A DNA stretch of 64,000 nt from Saccopteryx bilineata (GCF_036850765.1 NC_089493.1:192528706-192592705), one strand, 5' to 3'; shown: positions 42,700-53,856, counted from the stretch's first letter. The notes: generated from the letters alone by a model not told the origin. Translations and numbers: made by a program.

Positions 42700-42910
42700 G
42701 AGATGACCCGGGCTGTAGAATGAGACAGACACGCCGCTCAATAACTTAGCAACCTCTGTAAATTACTTAACCTCTCTGAGTCGTGTATCCTCTCAACTGG
42801 AACATGGCGCTAATAACAGGACGCGCTGGTCACGGGGACTGGGGGGGATTAAACAGGGTCATGTCTATGAAGCTCTTAGCTGACGGCCGGCCCGCAGCAG
42901 TTCTCTGGAA
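42700..42910 (+). repeat. MIR SINE
   Basis: AGACACGCCGCTCAATAACT, AAATTACTTAACCTCTCTGA, GGGGATTAAACAGGGTCATG. Confidence 0.75.
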
Positions 42911-43124
42911 GCAGTCATGATTGTTTCAGGTGGTCTGTGCTTCTGATATGTCATTTCCTTTTCAATCACCCAAGTCATTTCACTTCCAAAGAAATGTATT
43001 TCTAAACTTTGGTTTTTGGAGGTCTTCTCAGATCAAGGTCCCTTGTCCCCAGTATGCTCTGGGCTGGGGTGGGATTAGTTCTTCTCAAAACAAATCTATG
43101 GCCAGATCCGTTCTTGGATGGTGG

Positions 43125-43290
43125 CTGAAGGCACAGGCTCTGGCACCAGCTGTGTGACCGTGGGCAAGCCCTTGCACCTCTCTGAGCCTGAAGACAGTAT
43201 CTACACCGTGGTATTATTGAGGCGTTAAATAAAATTATATGTATCTTCATATCTTATCTAGGCACATATTAAGCCGCCCTGAAATATCAG
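43125..43290 (+). repeat. MIR SINE
   Basis: GGCTCTGGCACCAGCTGTGT, ACCGTGGGCAAGCCCTTGCA, CCTCTCTGAGCCTGAAGACA. Confidence 0.82.
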
Positions 43291-43299
43291 TTATCATTA

Positions 43300-44010
43300 G
43301 TCATTCACTGAGTGAGATATTTATCGAATGCTTGCAATATGCCACATGTTGGCTCACACACTGGGAATATAGCTATGAATCCCAAACAGGTCTAACAATA
43401 AATGAATAAACAAGCACATAGATACAGTGGCATTAATTATTTTGGAGACAAATAAAGCAGGGAAAGGAATCTAGAGTTTGAAGGGGTTTTTTTTGGGGGG
43501 GAGGGGAGGGTACTAGTCTAACTAGGCTGCTCCAGGAAGTCCTTGTTGAAAATATATTTGAGCAGAGACTTAAGGAAGAGCAGGAAGCAAGCCTATCTAT
43601 CTGGAGGAGCCTCCTCATGTGGGAGAAACAGCAAATGCAAAGGCCCTGGGGTGCAAGTGTGTTTGGCATGTTAGGAGAAAACAAAGAATGGAAAAAACCA
43701 ACCAAGAATGCCAGTGTCACTGGCGAGTGATGGGGAGAGAAAAGACCAGAGAGGCGAAGCGGGGTAAATGGGTGCCCCAGTTAAACCTGGCCATAATGCT
43801 GTGAATGGGATACGGGTATTTTATTCAGGCACATAAAGTACTCGATTTTGTTATTGAACGGCATTGAAAGGTTAAAAAGAGTCTGGAGTTATCACGGAGT
43901 AGGTTTCGGTGGCATTTTACTGCATTTTGGATTTTATTCTGGGAAAGACGGGGTGGAGGCAGGAAGACCGCTCTGAATGCTGTATTCAAGTGAGCTATGA
44001 CAGTCATCTG
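43300..44010 (-). repeat. L2 LINE 3' region (complement), long copy
   Basis: TTATCGAATGCTTGCAATAT, GGGAATATAGCTATGAATCC, TCCAGGAAGTCCTTGTTGAA, AACAGCAAATGCAAAGGCCC, TGGCATTTTACTGCATTTTG: follows the L2 complement for about 700 bp. Confidence 0.65.
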
Positions 44011-45450
44011 ACCAGGGCAGGAGTGGTGATCAGGATTGGGCTGTGGTTCCATCTTGACGGTAGGTCTTCTTCCATTATGGTTTCTTCTTCCCAGCCCCTT
44101 AGGCTCTCTGGTTCTGCTTCCTTTTGGCAACCCCAGGAAGCTGAGAATGTCTCTAGTCCGGGGCTGCCCCGCCTCCCCCCAAGGAGGAGTCCAGCCTTCC
44201 CCAGCCTTCTATTCACCAAGGGGCTCAAACGGCATTTCCTAATGGCATGTGGAGTGAAGACACCCCAGGAGTTAACTAAGACACTGAACTCCTGTCTCCA
44301 CTCAAGTCACATGTTTAGCTTAATCTCTGACTTCTCTCTCTTGACCTCTCCTCCAACCAAGTAGATAAATGGCCTCACTCTGTCCGGCGCTTGGCTCAGG
44401 TCACCATAAATCAGCCAGCTGCATGCGCATGTATGCTCGCTCTCCCCCAGCCGAGACGAACCTTCCTGTGATAAACCAGCAGTATTTATCCCAGCCTGTC
44501 CCGTGTGTGTCCTGGAAATAGGAACAGTCTGGGTTGGGGTGTGTTTTCAGGATCGTGGTCTGGTCTTCTCGTCCCCCAGAGTCTGATAGGCCGACGCCAA
44601 GCCTGGGTTAAGTTGACACACAAACTGATGTGGTCTAAATCATGAACCCTCGAGGACCGCTAGTGCCCCTTATCCCCGACCCAAAGGCGCGCCTCTCATC
44701 CCCCAAGTGAGGACACCTGCAGAGTGGCAGATGACACCCAGGCATGCAGACGGGATGAGAGCTCCCCCCCTGCCCTAAGAGAGCTTGGCAGGCTAGGGGG
44801 AAGGGCTGACAACTTTAACCCAGGATGAAAGTTACTGTAGCAACGACAAGGAGACCTCACTGGGTGCCAGGGCTGTTCTAAGTACCCAGTTAGCATTGAT
44901 GCACTGAAACCTCAGAGCAGCCCAACGGGGTAGGTAGGGGTGGGTCCCTATCCACCACATGCCCTGAAGCCCAGACAGCGCTGGGAGGGCCGAGGGCACA
45001 GAGCCGGGCATGAGCCCGTGGCCTGGCGTCTGGCGGCTTTTTCCAGAAAGAAAACACTCGATTGAGCCTTATTGGGGTGAAGAGGCACTTGACAGGTGGA
45101 AAGTTATTTCAGGCAGAAGGACCAGTGTGACCTCAGAAAGGCCCTTGTGATCGTCCTGAGTATGCAGTCCTCCTAGGAAGGGTCCTATTATTGGGCCCCA
45201 AACCGGGATCAGGGCGTTGAGTGAGTTGCCTAAGGACACTGAGGAGACTGTTCAGGATTCCTGCGTCAGGCGGTTACCCACCAGGTCTTCTGCCTCCAGA
45301 TAACACATCCGCAGCCACACTTCATCTAGGGGCTCCCCGAGGGATAGTTCTGGTCTCATCCGTCGGGGAGTCTGGCCCAGAACGTGCAGGGCCTTGAAGG
45401 CTCTGCGGAGAACCTTGGGCTTGAGTTTGAGTGGATGAGTTGTGAGCAAG
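44011..45450. other. Unannotated; MIR scraps near 44840-44930
   Basis: Mostly unique. TGCATGCGCATG at 44420-44431 resembles an NRF1 half-site. GAGACCTCACTGGGTGCCAG near 44850 may be a reversed MIR/L2 fragment. No exon. Confidence 0.4.
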
Positions 45451-45458
45451 GCATAGGG

Positions 45459-45789
45459 CAGGGGTCCCCAAACTTTTTACACAGGGGGCCAGTTCACTGT
45501 CCCTCAGACCGTTGGAGGGCCAGACTATATAAAAAAAAACTATGAACAAATCCCTATGCACACTGCACATATCTTATTTTAAAGTAAAAAACAAAATGGG
45601 AACAAATACAATATTTAAAATAAAGAACAAGTAAATTTAAATCAACAAACTGACTAGTATTTCAATGGGAACTATGCTCCTCTCACTGACCACCAATGAA
45701 AGAGGTGCCCCTTCCGGAAGTGCGGCGGGCCGGATAAATGGCCTCAGGGGGCCGCATGTGGCCCGCGGGCCATAGTTTGGAGACCCCTG
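45459..45789 (-). mobile_element. hAT-type MITE, family 1, short form (331 bp)
   Basis: TIRs CAGGGGTCCCCAAACT and complement, with a perfect TSD GCATAGGG (45451-45458, 45790-45797). Shares its internal deletion junction with the copies at 14712 and 62988. Confidence 0.94.
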
Positions 45790-46285
45790 GCATAGGGGGA
45801 CAGACTCGAGAAGGCTCGCGGGAGGCTACGGCCCCAGCGGCCCCCACCCCCCATGCGGGAGGCCCGACCCTCGCAGACCGCACACAGCCCCGCACCCTGC
45901 CACGCTCAGGTCTGGACTCCACACCGCGGCCTCGGAGAAGGGCAGGATGCCACGCCAGAGCCACGGGGCACCCTCCTCTTAACGCCACCCTCCCTGCGGC
46001 CAGAAAGCCCCCACATCCGTCCCTTCCTCCTCCCGGGCCTCTTTCGGGAGGGCTATTTGTGTGAGAGAGCCAGGCTGCTGCAGGGGACCGGCCGGCCCCG
46101 GAGGACTTGGAGCCCAGCCCAGCCTGGTCACCCTCTGTTCACTGGGAAAGGTGGGGGCAGCAGGGGACAGGCAAGGCCTGAAGAGAGGGAGCTTAGAGAC
46201 TGTGGGATGAGACAGACGGGGGTGGGGGGGGAGGACTCTCCCTAACAGAGGACCCTAGGTATGTGTGTGTTGGGGGAGTCAAGCA
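45790..46285. other. GC- and CpG-rich unannotated stretch
   Basis: CpG-enriched text (CTCGAGAAGGCTCGCGGGAG, ACCGCGGCCTCGG, GACCGGCCGGCCCCGG). Three frames are open over 45683-46245. It could be a small CpG island, but no TATA, splice or protein signal can be pointed to. Confidence 0.4.
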
Positions 46286-46289
46286 GCAC

Positions 46290-46410
46290 AAGATTCCTGC
46301 CCTGTGACCATGCTTTTCTCAAAACCTCGGTTTTCTCATCTGTAAACTGGGCATGGCAGGAGGAGAAAATGAAGAAGAATATGGAAAGGGCCTAGCACTG
46401 TGCCTGGTGC
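46290..46410 (+). repeat. MIR SINE fragment
   Basis: AAAACCTCGGTTTTCTCATC, TGTAAACTGGGCATGGCAGG, TAGCACTGTGCCTGGTGCAC. Confidence 0.8.
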
Positions 46411-46859
46411 ACAGGGTGGGGCGGTTAGCCGTGTGAGCCCCCGCAGAACTGAGACCTCCTGAAAGCCTTCAGTGGTGGTGGCAGAGCCCCCCCCCCCCCC
46501 ATGGCCAGCCAGGGTGAGTGAGGCAGCCTGGCTGTGCTCCGCCCCACAGGCTGTTTTCCGAGGCGGCTGTGTGGGGGTGGGGGAGCGGGCTCAGCTCTTA
46601 GCTGGAGATGTCTTGGCATTTGATGTGACACTACTGTTGTTTTTGGCTCTGTATCCAAGACTCCTGCGCGGCTAATTACTCATTGTCTTGGGAGACTGGC
46701 CCGGGAGCCTGAGAAAGAAGGGAACAAAGTGCTGGGTGCTGTTTTTCTCCCCGGGAAGGAGGCTGCCGCGATGGGACAGACAGGTTAAATCTTTCACATG
46801 CTCTCCGCACTGTTGGGAAATAACCTCCACACGATACAATGTAGACGTTTCAAGAGTGC

Positions 46860-47590
46860 GGTTCAATTAGATTGCATAGATTCATAAAACCACCAACCCC
46901 ATCAGGATATAGAACATTTCCTTCTCTGGATAGAGCTGCCTCCTGCCCCCTTGTCTGTTAATACCCCCCCCTTCTGCTGCAAGGAATCACTGATCCCCCT
47001 CTGCCACTGTATGTTAGTATCACCTTTTCTGAAGTTTCACAGAAATCAAGTCCTCCAGCTTAACCTACTTCACACACACAGCGGTTCTGAGACTTGTCTA
47101 CTTTGTGACATGGGTCATTGGTCCCTTCCCTCTGAGCTGTGTTGCATTACGTGGATATGACACAATTTATCTACCCATTCACTTATTGTTAAATACTTTA
47201 CATTGCTTCCAGTTGGGAATTTTATAAATGTAGACACTATGAATGTTGTTGTAGGAGTCTTGAGGTGAGCACATATTTCTATTTCTCTGGAGCATACACC
47301 AGGGGCTAGAGATGCCGGGTCATATGGTAAGCATACATTTAGTTTTATAAAGAAACTTCCAGACCTTTTCCCAAAAACAGTTGCAACGCTTTACATTCCC
47401 ATCAGCTATGTTTCAGAGTTCCAGTTGTTCTGTTTCCTCGTCAACACTTGATATTGGCAACCTTTTAAATTTTAACCATTTGGGTGGTAGCAGTGGCATC
47501 TTATCGTGGTTTCACATTTGTATTTCTTTGGTGATTAATAATGTGAAGCACCTTTTTCACAGGCTTACATCTTGCATGGGATTTTGAAAA
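46860..47590. repeat. L1M-type LINE tail
   Basis: ATATAGAACATTTCCTTCTC, TTTATCTACCCATTCACTTA, GAGATGCCGGGTCATATGGT, GTTCCAGTTGTTCTGTTTCC and ATCTTATCGTGGTTTCACAT follow the L1M 3' UTR in order. Confidence 0.8.
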
Positions 47591-47699
47591 TGAAATGTAG
47601 GGAGTCCCGAATCAGGCCCATGACCTTCTCATGAAAAGATGTTGGACATTTGGGATGGGATTAGAGGAACACGTACCATCATCCCTATGTCTACCCACC

Positions 47700-48190
47700 T
47701 AACTTTTTAAGCTTGAATTATTCATTACATGAGTAATATACATAAATTCACATGATAAGAATATTAATACATTTTATGTGAGACTTGAGACAGCTTTGAC
47801 TGAACCAAGGGCTCCTTCCCTACCCCTCTCAGAGGTCTTTATATCTGCAGACAGATTCTCCTAGAAGATATCCAGCATCTATTTTTATTTGTGTTCTTAC
47901 ACCAATGATATAATTCTCTGCAAATCATTCTTCGGCTTGCTTTTTCTAGTCATAAAACTGTCCTAGAGACCGTGTGAGGTCACCACCCGTGCGTCTGTCC
48001 TGCTCTGGTTAGTTGCTTTGGATTCCATTGTATGGGTGACTCATAGTTTATAAATGAATTCCCTTACTGCTGGATATTTGATTTGGTGGTGGTGTTCTGC
48101 TGCTATGAACAATGGGGCAGTGACCGTCACTGTCCTCGCCTCTTTGTTGCTGGGTGCGCGTTGCTGAAGGCTGATTCCCAGGAGGGGAGC
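47700..48190. repeat. Second L1M-type LINE tail
   Basis: TGGATTCCATTGTATGGGTG, CATAGTTTATAAATGAATTC, CTGCTATGAACAATGGGGCA: again L1M 3' UTR, diverged. Confidence 0.7.
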
Positions 48191-48205
48191 CATCACGCTG
48201 TTGTA

Positions 48206-48560
48206 TTAGTTATCTATTGCTGTGATGATGCTGCCTAACAAACACCCCAAGGCTTCGTGGCTTAAAACAAGAGTCATTTATTCTCTCTCACCAGTTGGCC
48301 GTGAGGTTGGGTAGTGCTGTGGCTCTGGTCCCAGCTCTGCCGACCGTGCTGGGCTGACCTGTTTGCTCAAGGTCAGCTGGCAGGTAGTCCCTTCGAGGTT
48401 TGTTTTGGAGCTGCTGCTGGCAGGGAGGTCGTGCCCTTGAAAGACAGGGCCTGGGAGAGGCCACGCTACACCCAAGAGGTAAGCTGGATCCCTTCCCTAA
48501 GCCATCGCCTGAGCAAAAAACGTCATCTGCCACACTGGCAGGTGACCCAACAGGAACTGG
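48206..48560. repeat. LTR-like ancient repeat
   Basis: TGTATTAGTTATCTATTGCT, GCCTAACAAACACCCCAAGG, CGTGGCTTAAAACAAGAGTC, TTATTCTCTCTCACCAGTTG: a widespread old mammalian repeat with an LTR-like start. Family uncertain. Confidence 0.55.
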
Positions 48561-48654
48561 GCCCATGGATGGCATCATCTAGATACACGCGTGCACGTGC
48601 GACACAAACACATGACTTAGACAAACATGTGGCTTGTCTGTTCAGGTTCCCACA

Positions 48655-49345
48655 CTGACTGAGCACCTGCTAGGTGCCAGGGCCTCTCAGCACATTGTTA
48701 CATTTTTTTTTTTGTCTTTTTCTGAAGCTGGAAACGGGGAGAGACAGTCAGACAGACTCCCGCATGTGCCCGACCGGGATCCACCTGGCACGCCCACCAG
48801 GGGCGACGCTCTGCCCACCAGGGGGCAATGCTCTGCCCCTCCGGGGTGTCGCTCTGCCGCGACCAGAGCCACTCTAGCGCCTGGGGCAGAGGCCAAGGAG
48901 CCATCCCCAGCGCCCGGGCCAGCTTTGCTCCAATGGAGCCTTGGCTGCGGGAGGGGAAGAGAGAGACAGAGAGGAAGGGGGGGGGGTGGAGAAGCAAATG
49001 GGCGCTTCTCCTATGTGCCCTGGCCGGGAATCGAACCCGGTTCCCCCACACGCCAGGCCGACGTTCTACTGCTGAGCCAACCGGCCAGGGCTACATTGTT
49101 ACATTTGAGATATTGTTCCGTGAATGTCGGGAACCCGCTCGGCAGTGGGGCACACTCTCTGTTGTGTTGAATCCCAACCGGCTATCAGGTAGCCTCCTAC
49201 ACGTTCCCTCATCCAATTCTTCCTCTGCTTTGGAGGTGAGGGGTTTTGTCCCTGCTGTACACAGGGGGGAGTACACAGGCTCAGAGAGCTGGGGTCACTT
49301 GTCCAGAGTCACACAGAGCTGGGATTCGAACCCAGGTGTGTGATC
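48655..49345 (-). repeat. MIR SINE (complement), split by SINE A
   Basis: Left part ACTGAGCACCTGCTAGGTGC. Right part CAGGCTCAGAGAGCTGGGGT, CCAGAGTCACACAGAGCTGG, GATTCGAACCCAGGTGTGTG. A family-A SINE lies between them. Confidence 0.75.
48706..49092 (-). mobile_element. SINE family A (young form)
   Basis: Complete A element, minus strand. TSD ACATTGTTACATTT is perfect (48692-48705, 49093-49106). The plus strand carries CCACCAGGGGGCA at 48815-48827, one base short of the full CTCF core, plus two related units. Confidence 0.95.
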
Positions 49346-49539
49346 CTGGCCTTCTCCATCTGTCTGTCTCTGCCACCTGGGTGAGTAATAATCATAACAA
49401 TGACAAGAACAGTAATGATGATGGAGCCGGGCTGAAGACACAGCACATCTCCTCAGGGCGGGGAGACCCAGAACCCTGGCAAACAAGGCCTGTCCCTCCC
49501 AGGGACGGGGGAAGGCTGGTGGAGCCGCTGGCTAGGCCT

Positions 49540-49782
49540 GCCGCCACGGAGACCCACAAGCTGAGGCTTTCAACCACAGCAATGTGTTGTCCCACAGTCT
49601 GGAGGCTGGAGGTCTGAGATCGGGGGGGTCAGCAGGGTTGGCTCCCTCTGTGGCCTGCAAGGTCGAGCCCGGTCCAGGCCTCGCCCCTCGGTTCTGGTGG
49701 GCTGCCGGCACTCTCTGCTGTTTCTCGGCTTGTAGCGGTGTCACCCGGCCTCTGTCTCCATCTTCATTCACACGGTGTCCAC

Positions 49783-49828
<46 letters not shown>

Positions 49829-50033
49829 TCCTCTGTGTCTGTCTCTGTGTCCAGATTTCCCCTTTCTATAAAGACACCGGTCATGCTGGATTACAGCCCA
49901 CCCTAATGACCTCGTTTTCACTTGATTACTTCTGCAAAGACCTTTCTCCAAATAAGGCCACACTTAGAGGTAGTGAGGGTTAAGACCCCCCCCCAACCTA
50001 TGAATTCTGGGGGGACACAGTTCAGCCCCTGCC
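49540..50033 (-). repeat. MLT1-type LTR (complement) with (TG)20
   Basis: CCCACAGTCTGGAGGCTGGA, CAGCAGGGTTGGCTCCCTCT, AAAGACACCGGTCATGCTGG, ACCCTAATGACCTCGTTTTC, AAATAAGGCCACACTTAGAG, GGGGGGACACAGTTCAGCCC. The 'tgtgtctctgtg' part has expanded to a 40-bp (GT)n at 49788-49827. Confidence 0.85.
49788..49827. repeat. (GT)20 microsatellite
   Basis: Forty bases of uninterrupted GT repeat, inside the MLT1 LTR. Likely polymorphic. Confidence 0.97.
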
Positions 50034-50404
50034 GTCCAGGAAGGAAAGGAATCGTGCCGGACTGTCTGTTGTCTGCTATTGACAGGAGCCCTCAGGAAGT
50101 CTGGGCACCTCTCTGCAGCACCATCGCCGGGAGGCACTCCTGTCCCCGTTGGAGTCCAAGGACACGTCCGCAGAGAGGTCAGATGAGCTGCCCGTCACAC
50201 GAGCTCCGTATGACAAGCAGGCCAGCAGAGCTGGGCCAGGACCCTCCTGCTCTCTGTGAACATCTGACTTTGTATCTGTGGAAGGTGTATAGAGAGGGGT
50301 GACCAAGCTAGAGTTTTCTGGAACCTTTCTAAGAGAAAGGCCGCCAGATTGACCTCAGGAGCACCGCAAAGGCCGGGCCTAGACATGGATCAGGTCTGTC
50401 TGGC

Positions 50405-50619
50405 ACGAGGCCTGGCTGCTGAGCGTGAGGAGCTCTGGCCTTCAAGTCCTGGTCTTATCCCTTCATCGCTGTGTGGCTTTGGGCCACTTGTTTAACCTCT
50501 CTGAACCTCCGTTTCATGACCGATAAAACGGAGGTAAGAATTGTCCTTATTTTCCAATGCTATAGAGATGAACTGAGATAATGTGTTAGCACAGAGCTGG
50601 GCTCATGGTAGCCACTCAA
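50405..50619 (+). repeat. MIR SINE
   Basis: GGTCTTATCCCTTCATCGCT, GTGTGGCTTTGGGCCACTTG, TTTAACCTCTCTGAACCTCC, ATGTGTTAGCACAGAGCTGG. Directly followed by the TSD of the next SINE. Confidence 0.87.
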
Positions 50620-50629
50620 GAAATGTCGG

Positions 50630-50631
<2 letters not shown>

Positions 50632-50671
<40 letters not shown>

Positions 50672-51053
50672 ATTTTTCTGAAGCTGGAAACAGGGAGAGA
50701 CAGTCAGACAGACTCCCGCATGCGCCCGACCAGGATCCACCCGGCACGCCCACCATGGGGCAACGCTCTGCCCACCAGGGGGCGATGCTCTGCCCATCCT
50801 GGGCGGCACCATGTTGCGACCTGAACCACTCTAGCGCCTGGGGCAGAGGCCAAGGAGCCATCCCCAGCGCCCGGGCCATCTTTGCTCCAATGGAGCCTCG
50901 GCTGTGGGAGAGGAAGAGAGAGACAGAGAGGAAGGCGTGGCGGAGGGGTGGAGAAGCAAATGGGCGCTTCTCCTGTGTGCCCTGGCCGGGAATCGAACCC
51001 AGGTCCTCTGCACGCTAGGCCGATGCTCTACCGCTGAGCCAACTGGCCAGGGC
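50632..51053 (-). mobile_element. SINE family A (young form, 39-T tail, intact CTCF core)
   Basis: Complete A element, minus strand, whose A-tail appears as 39 uninterrupted T at 50631-50669. TSD GAAATGTCGGCT / GAAATGTTGGCT (50620-50631, 51054-51065). CTCF core CCACCAGGGGGCG on the plus strand at 50772-50784. A neighbouring unit reads CCACCATGGGGCA. Confidence 0.95.
50772..50784 (+). promoter_or_regulatory. CTCF core motif within SINE A
   Basis: CCACCAGGGGGCG, perfect core. Confidence 0.5.
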
Positions 51054-51179
51054 GAAATGTTGGCTCTTTTTATACTCAATTATTTGATTGGCTGGGTGGA
51101 CAGAAGGGGTGGAGGTGAATGTAACTGCTCTCGATTACATTGGCTTCCTGGCCACTTCCTCCTTTGAGAACTGGCAGAA

Positions 51180-51290
51180 CCTGCTTCTGGTGTCAGATTC
51201 AAATACCAGCCTCACCACGCGGACGGGCCTGGGATCCTGAGCGAGTTACCACAGTCCTGACCCTCAGCTTCCCGGGGCCTCCTAGAGCTG
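51180..51290 (+). repeat. MIR SINE fragment, degenerate
   Basis: GGTGTCAGATTCAAATACCA, GAGCGAGTTACCACAGTCCT, CCTCAGCTTCCCGGGG. Confidence 0.55.
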
Positions 51291-52064
51291 GGACACGTGG
51301 GTAGTGAGCTCCACCCGGCGCGGGCACGGGAGCTCTCCGGAAACACGGAGCACGCTCTTTCTGGGCGGTCGGATGAGGCCGCCCGCACAGCACCGGGGAG
51401 GCAACGGCGTTTCCATGGCAGGCCAGGCGCTGTTGCTATTTTCAGATGACACTCAGTGACACCCTAACAATGCTGGAACGAGATAGGACCTGGCGAATCA
51501 ACCATTTCCTCCCAAGGATCCAAAGCTTGACGGGCAGGGAAGGTGGGGTCCCTGATCCCAGTGTAGCCCTGAGCTGGGTTTTGGCTGGAAATTGGAGCAG
51601 GGCCTGGCGGGGGGCGGGGGGTAAGCTGTGATCGCTATGGCTGTGCCTCCTTGCCCTCCACACTCCCTTTGCCACTCTGGGTCCCCCTCCCCCAGCTGGC
51701 CCCAGGAGGTGCACCTGCAGGGAAGCCCTCAGTAGCTCCCTCCACCGTGGCTTCCAGCTGGGTCCGGTGCACAGATCTGCCTCCCTGCGGAGCCCCCACC
51801 GGGCGGCCCTCTGCAGCAGTCACCCTGTCCTCAGACCCCTCCAGTCTACCTGCGCCCCCCCTCGCCCCCTGACCAGCACTAAGCCGTGTTGATCTCCTGC
51901 ATCCTGCCCCGCCCGTCCCTTTGGAAACAGCCTCACACTGCCCAGCTTCAGGGGACCTTAGGTTTCCTTCTGGGTCTTTTCTGATACACCACTTTCAATC
52001 CCATTCCTTCCCTCCTCCCTCCCTCCTCCCCACCTTCCTTTCCTCCCTGCCACCATCCCCCCCC
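51291..52064. other. Unannotated GC-rich unique sequence
   Basis: GGCGGGGGGCGGGGGGTAAG at about 51607-51626 could form a G-quadruplex. 51980-52060 is C/T-rich. No exon. Confidence 0.4.
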
Positions 52065-52400
52065 ATCCCTTCATTCGCAAACATTTATTGAGCACCTACT
52101 ATGTGCTCAGGCAGCACAGAACGGCCCCTGCCCCCACCATGGAGTTACAGACTGTAAACCTGCAAGTTCATGAATATGCTTCCAGAGGCGAGGCAGAGAG
52201 GTGCTGTAGGGGGTGGTCAGGAAGGCCTCTCTGAGGGGGGATGGATGGTGAGAGGACTCCAGCCATGAGGGGCTCTGGAGGAAAGGCATTCTGGGCAGGG
52301 AACGACAGTGTAGGGGACTGAGGCAGGGGGGCGCTCGGGGGTCTGAGGGACAGACACAAGGCCAGTGTGACTTCACAGAGAGCTCTGCCGTTTTCCCCCC
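52065..52400 (-). repeat. L2 LINE 3' region (complement)
   Basis: AACATTTATTGAGCACCTAC, TATGTGCTCAGGCAGCACAG, GGTGGTCAGGAAGGCCTCTC, GAAAGGCATTCTGGGCAGGG. Confidence 0.8.
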
Positions 52401-52739
52401 TGGGCCTTTGCTTCGGTGGTCCCTCATCTTTCCTTTCCTCCAGGCACTGAATGACAGTTAATCCCCCATACCCAGGTCACATGTCCGCCCCCCCCCCCCG
52501 AGGGGTGGGGACTCTTTCCTGTTAGCCCCCAAGCATCAGGGTGCCATCCCCTGAATCCCGGATCTCTGCATTATCACAGTCGGTAGAAGAGATGTCCGTC
52601 TCCCCCAGTGGTGGGGGGCTGGGGGAGCTCCTTCCAGTTCAGTCTGTGACTGGGTATGTGGTAAACATTTGTGTTGGATTAAATGAGTATACAGATGGCA
52701 AGTGGCCAGGGGGTTTGAAGGACACCATGATCATAAGGA

Positions 52740-52935
52740 GCCAAAACAATCAGGGAAGGCTTCCTGGAGACGGCGGGACTCGACCTTGGCCTGAAAGCAG
52801 GGAATGGAAGGGACGAATGAGGGAATTCCTGGCAGAGGGAATGGCATGTGCAAAGTCCTAGAGGTAGGAATGCCAGGATGTGTCCAGACTTGTTGGACTA
52901 AAGGAGAAGCCAGGGAGAGAGCGTTGGAATGAGAC
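52740..52935 (-). repeat. L2 LINE fragment (complement)
   Basis: CAGGGAAGGCTTCCTGGAGA, ATTCCTGGCAGAGGGAATGG, CATGTGCAAAGTCCTAGAGG. Confidence 0.7.
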
Positions 52936-52939
52936 AGTG

Positions 52940-53045
52940 AGCGTTTTCTGAGCCTCTGTTTCCCCATCTGGAAGCCGGGGAAACAATCACTGAATGAGGT
53001 CATGCACACGGGGCACTTGGTGTGGCACAGGGAAGGTTGTTGACA
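52940..53045 (+). repeat. MIR SINE fragment
   Basis: GAGCCTCTGTTTCCCCATCT, ATGAGGTCATGCACACGGGG, CACTTGGTGTGGCACAGG. Confidence 0.7.
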
Positions 53046-53466
53046 AACGAGAGCTGGTGTCACCCCGGCACCTGCCGGGCCCTGGGTTCTGGACTCATCT
53101 CCGTTTGTGCCTGAGCCAGATGCCTGGTTCTCGAGAATACAAACTGCCTGTCTTCTTGGATCTAATGGGGCTGAAAATCAGCAGGTCCCTGCCATGCCTG
53201 ACCTCATCCAGCTCCATTCACACCCTGTCCTGCTTGGGAAGTGCTGGTGTCAACAGAGCTTCCCCAGAAAACTCAGGAGAGGGGCTCTCTCAGGTGTGTT
53301 CATCTTGGTTCAACAGCTGATGTGAAGCTTCACAACTGCATGTTAGAAACATCACAGGACCCAGGGCTGACATCCTAGACACCTAGGTACAGTGCCCGGG
53401 GCCCACTAGGTCGTTAGGGGCCCATGAAAATGTTCTCATTTCTTATAAAATCCTATATATACAAGC

Positions 53467-53835
53467 GGCCCTGGCCGGTTGGTTCAGCGGTGGAGCGTCG
53501 GCCTGGTGTGCGGGGGACCCGGGTTCGATTCCCAGCCAGGGCGCATAGCAGAGGCGCCCATTTGCTTCTCCACCCCCTCCCTCCTTCCTCTTTGTCTCTC
53601 TCTTCCCCTCCCGTAGCCAAGGCTCCATTGGAGCGAAGATGGCCTCTGCCCCAGGCGCTAGAGTGGCTCTGGTTGCGGCAGAGCAACGCCCCGGAGGGGC
53701 AGAGCATCGCCCCCTGGTGGGCGGAGCATCGCCCCTGGTGGGCGTGCCGGGTGGATCCCGGTCGGGCGCATGTGGGAGTCTGTCTGACTGTCTCGTTTCC
53801 AGCTTCAGAAAAATACAAAAAAAAAAAAAAAAGAT
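53467..53835 (+). mobile_element. SINE family A (young form, intact CTCF core)
   Basis: GGCCCTGGCCGGTTGGTTCA, B box GGTTCGATTCC, a polypyrimidine tract, a three-unit array, then CGTTTCCAGCTTCAGAAAAA. A perfect 21-bp TSD flanks it (53446-53466, 53836-53856; begins TAAAATCCTATA, ends TACAAGC). CTCF core on the minus strand at 53708-53720. Confidence 0.97.
53708..53720 (-). promoter_or_regulatory. CTCF core motif within SINE A
   Basis: CGCCCCCTGGTGG on the plus strand, that is CCACCAGGGGGCG on the minus strand. Confidence 0.5.
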
Positions 53836-53856
53836 TAAAATCCTATATATACAAGC

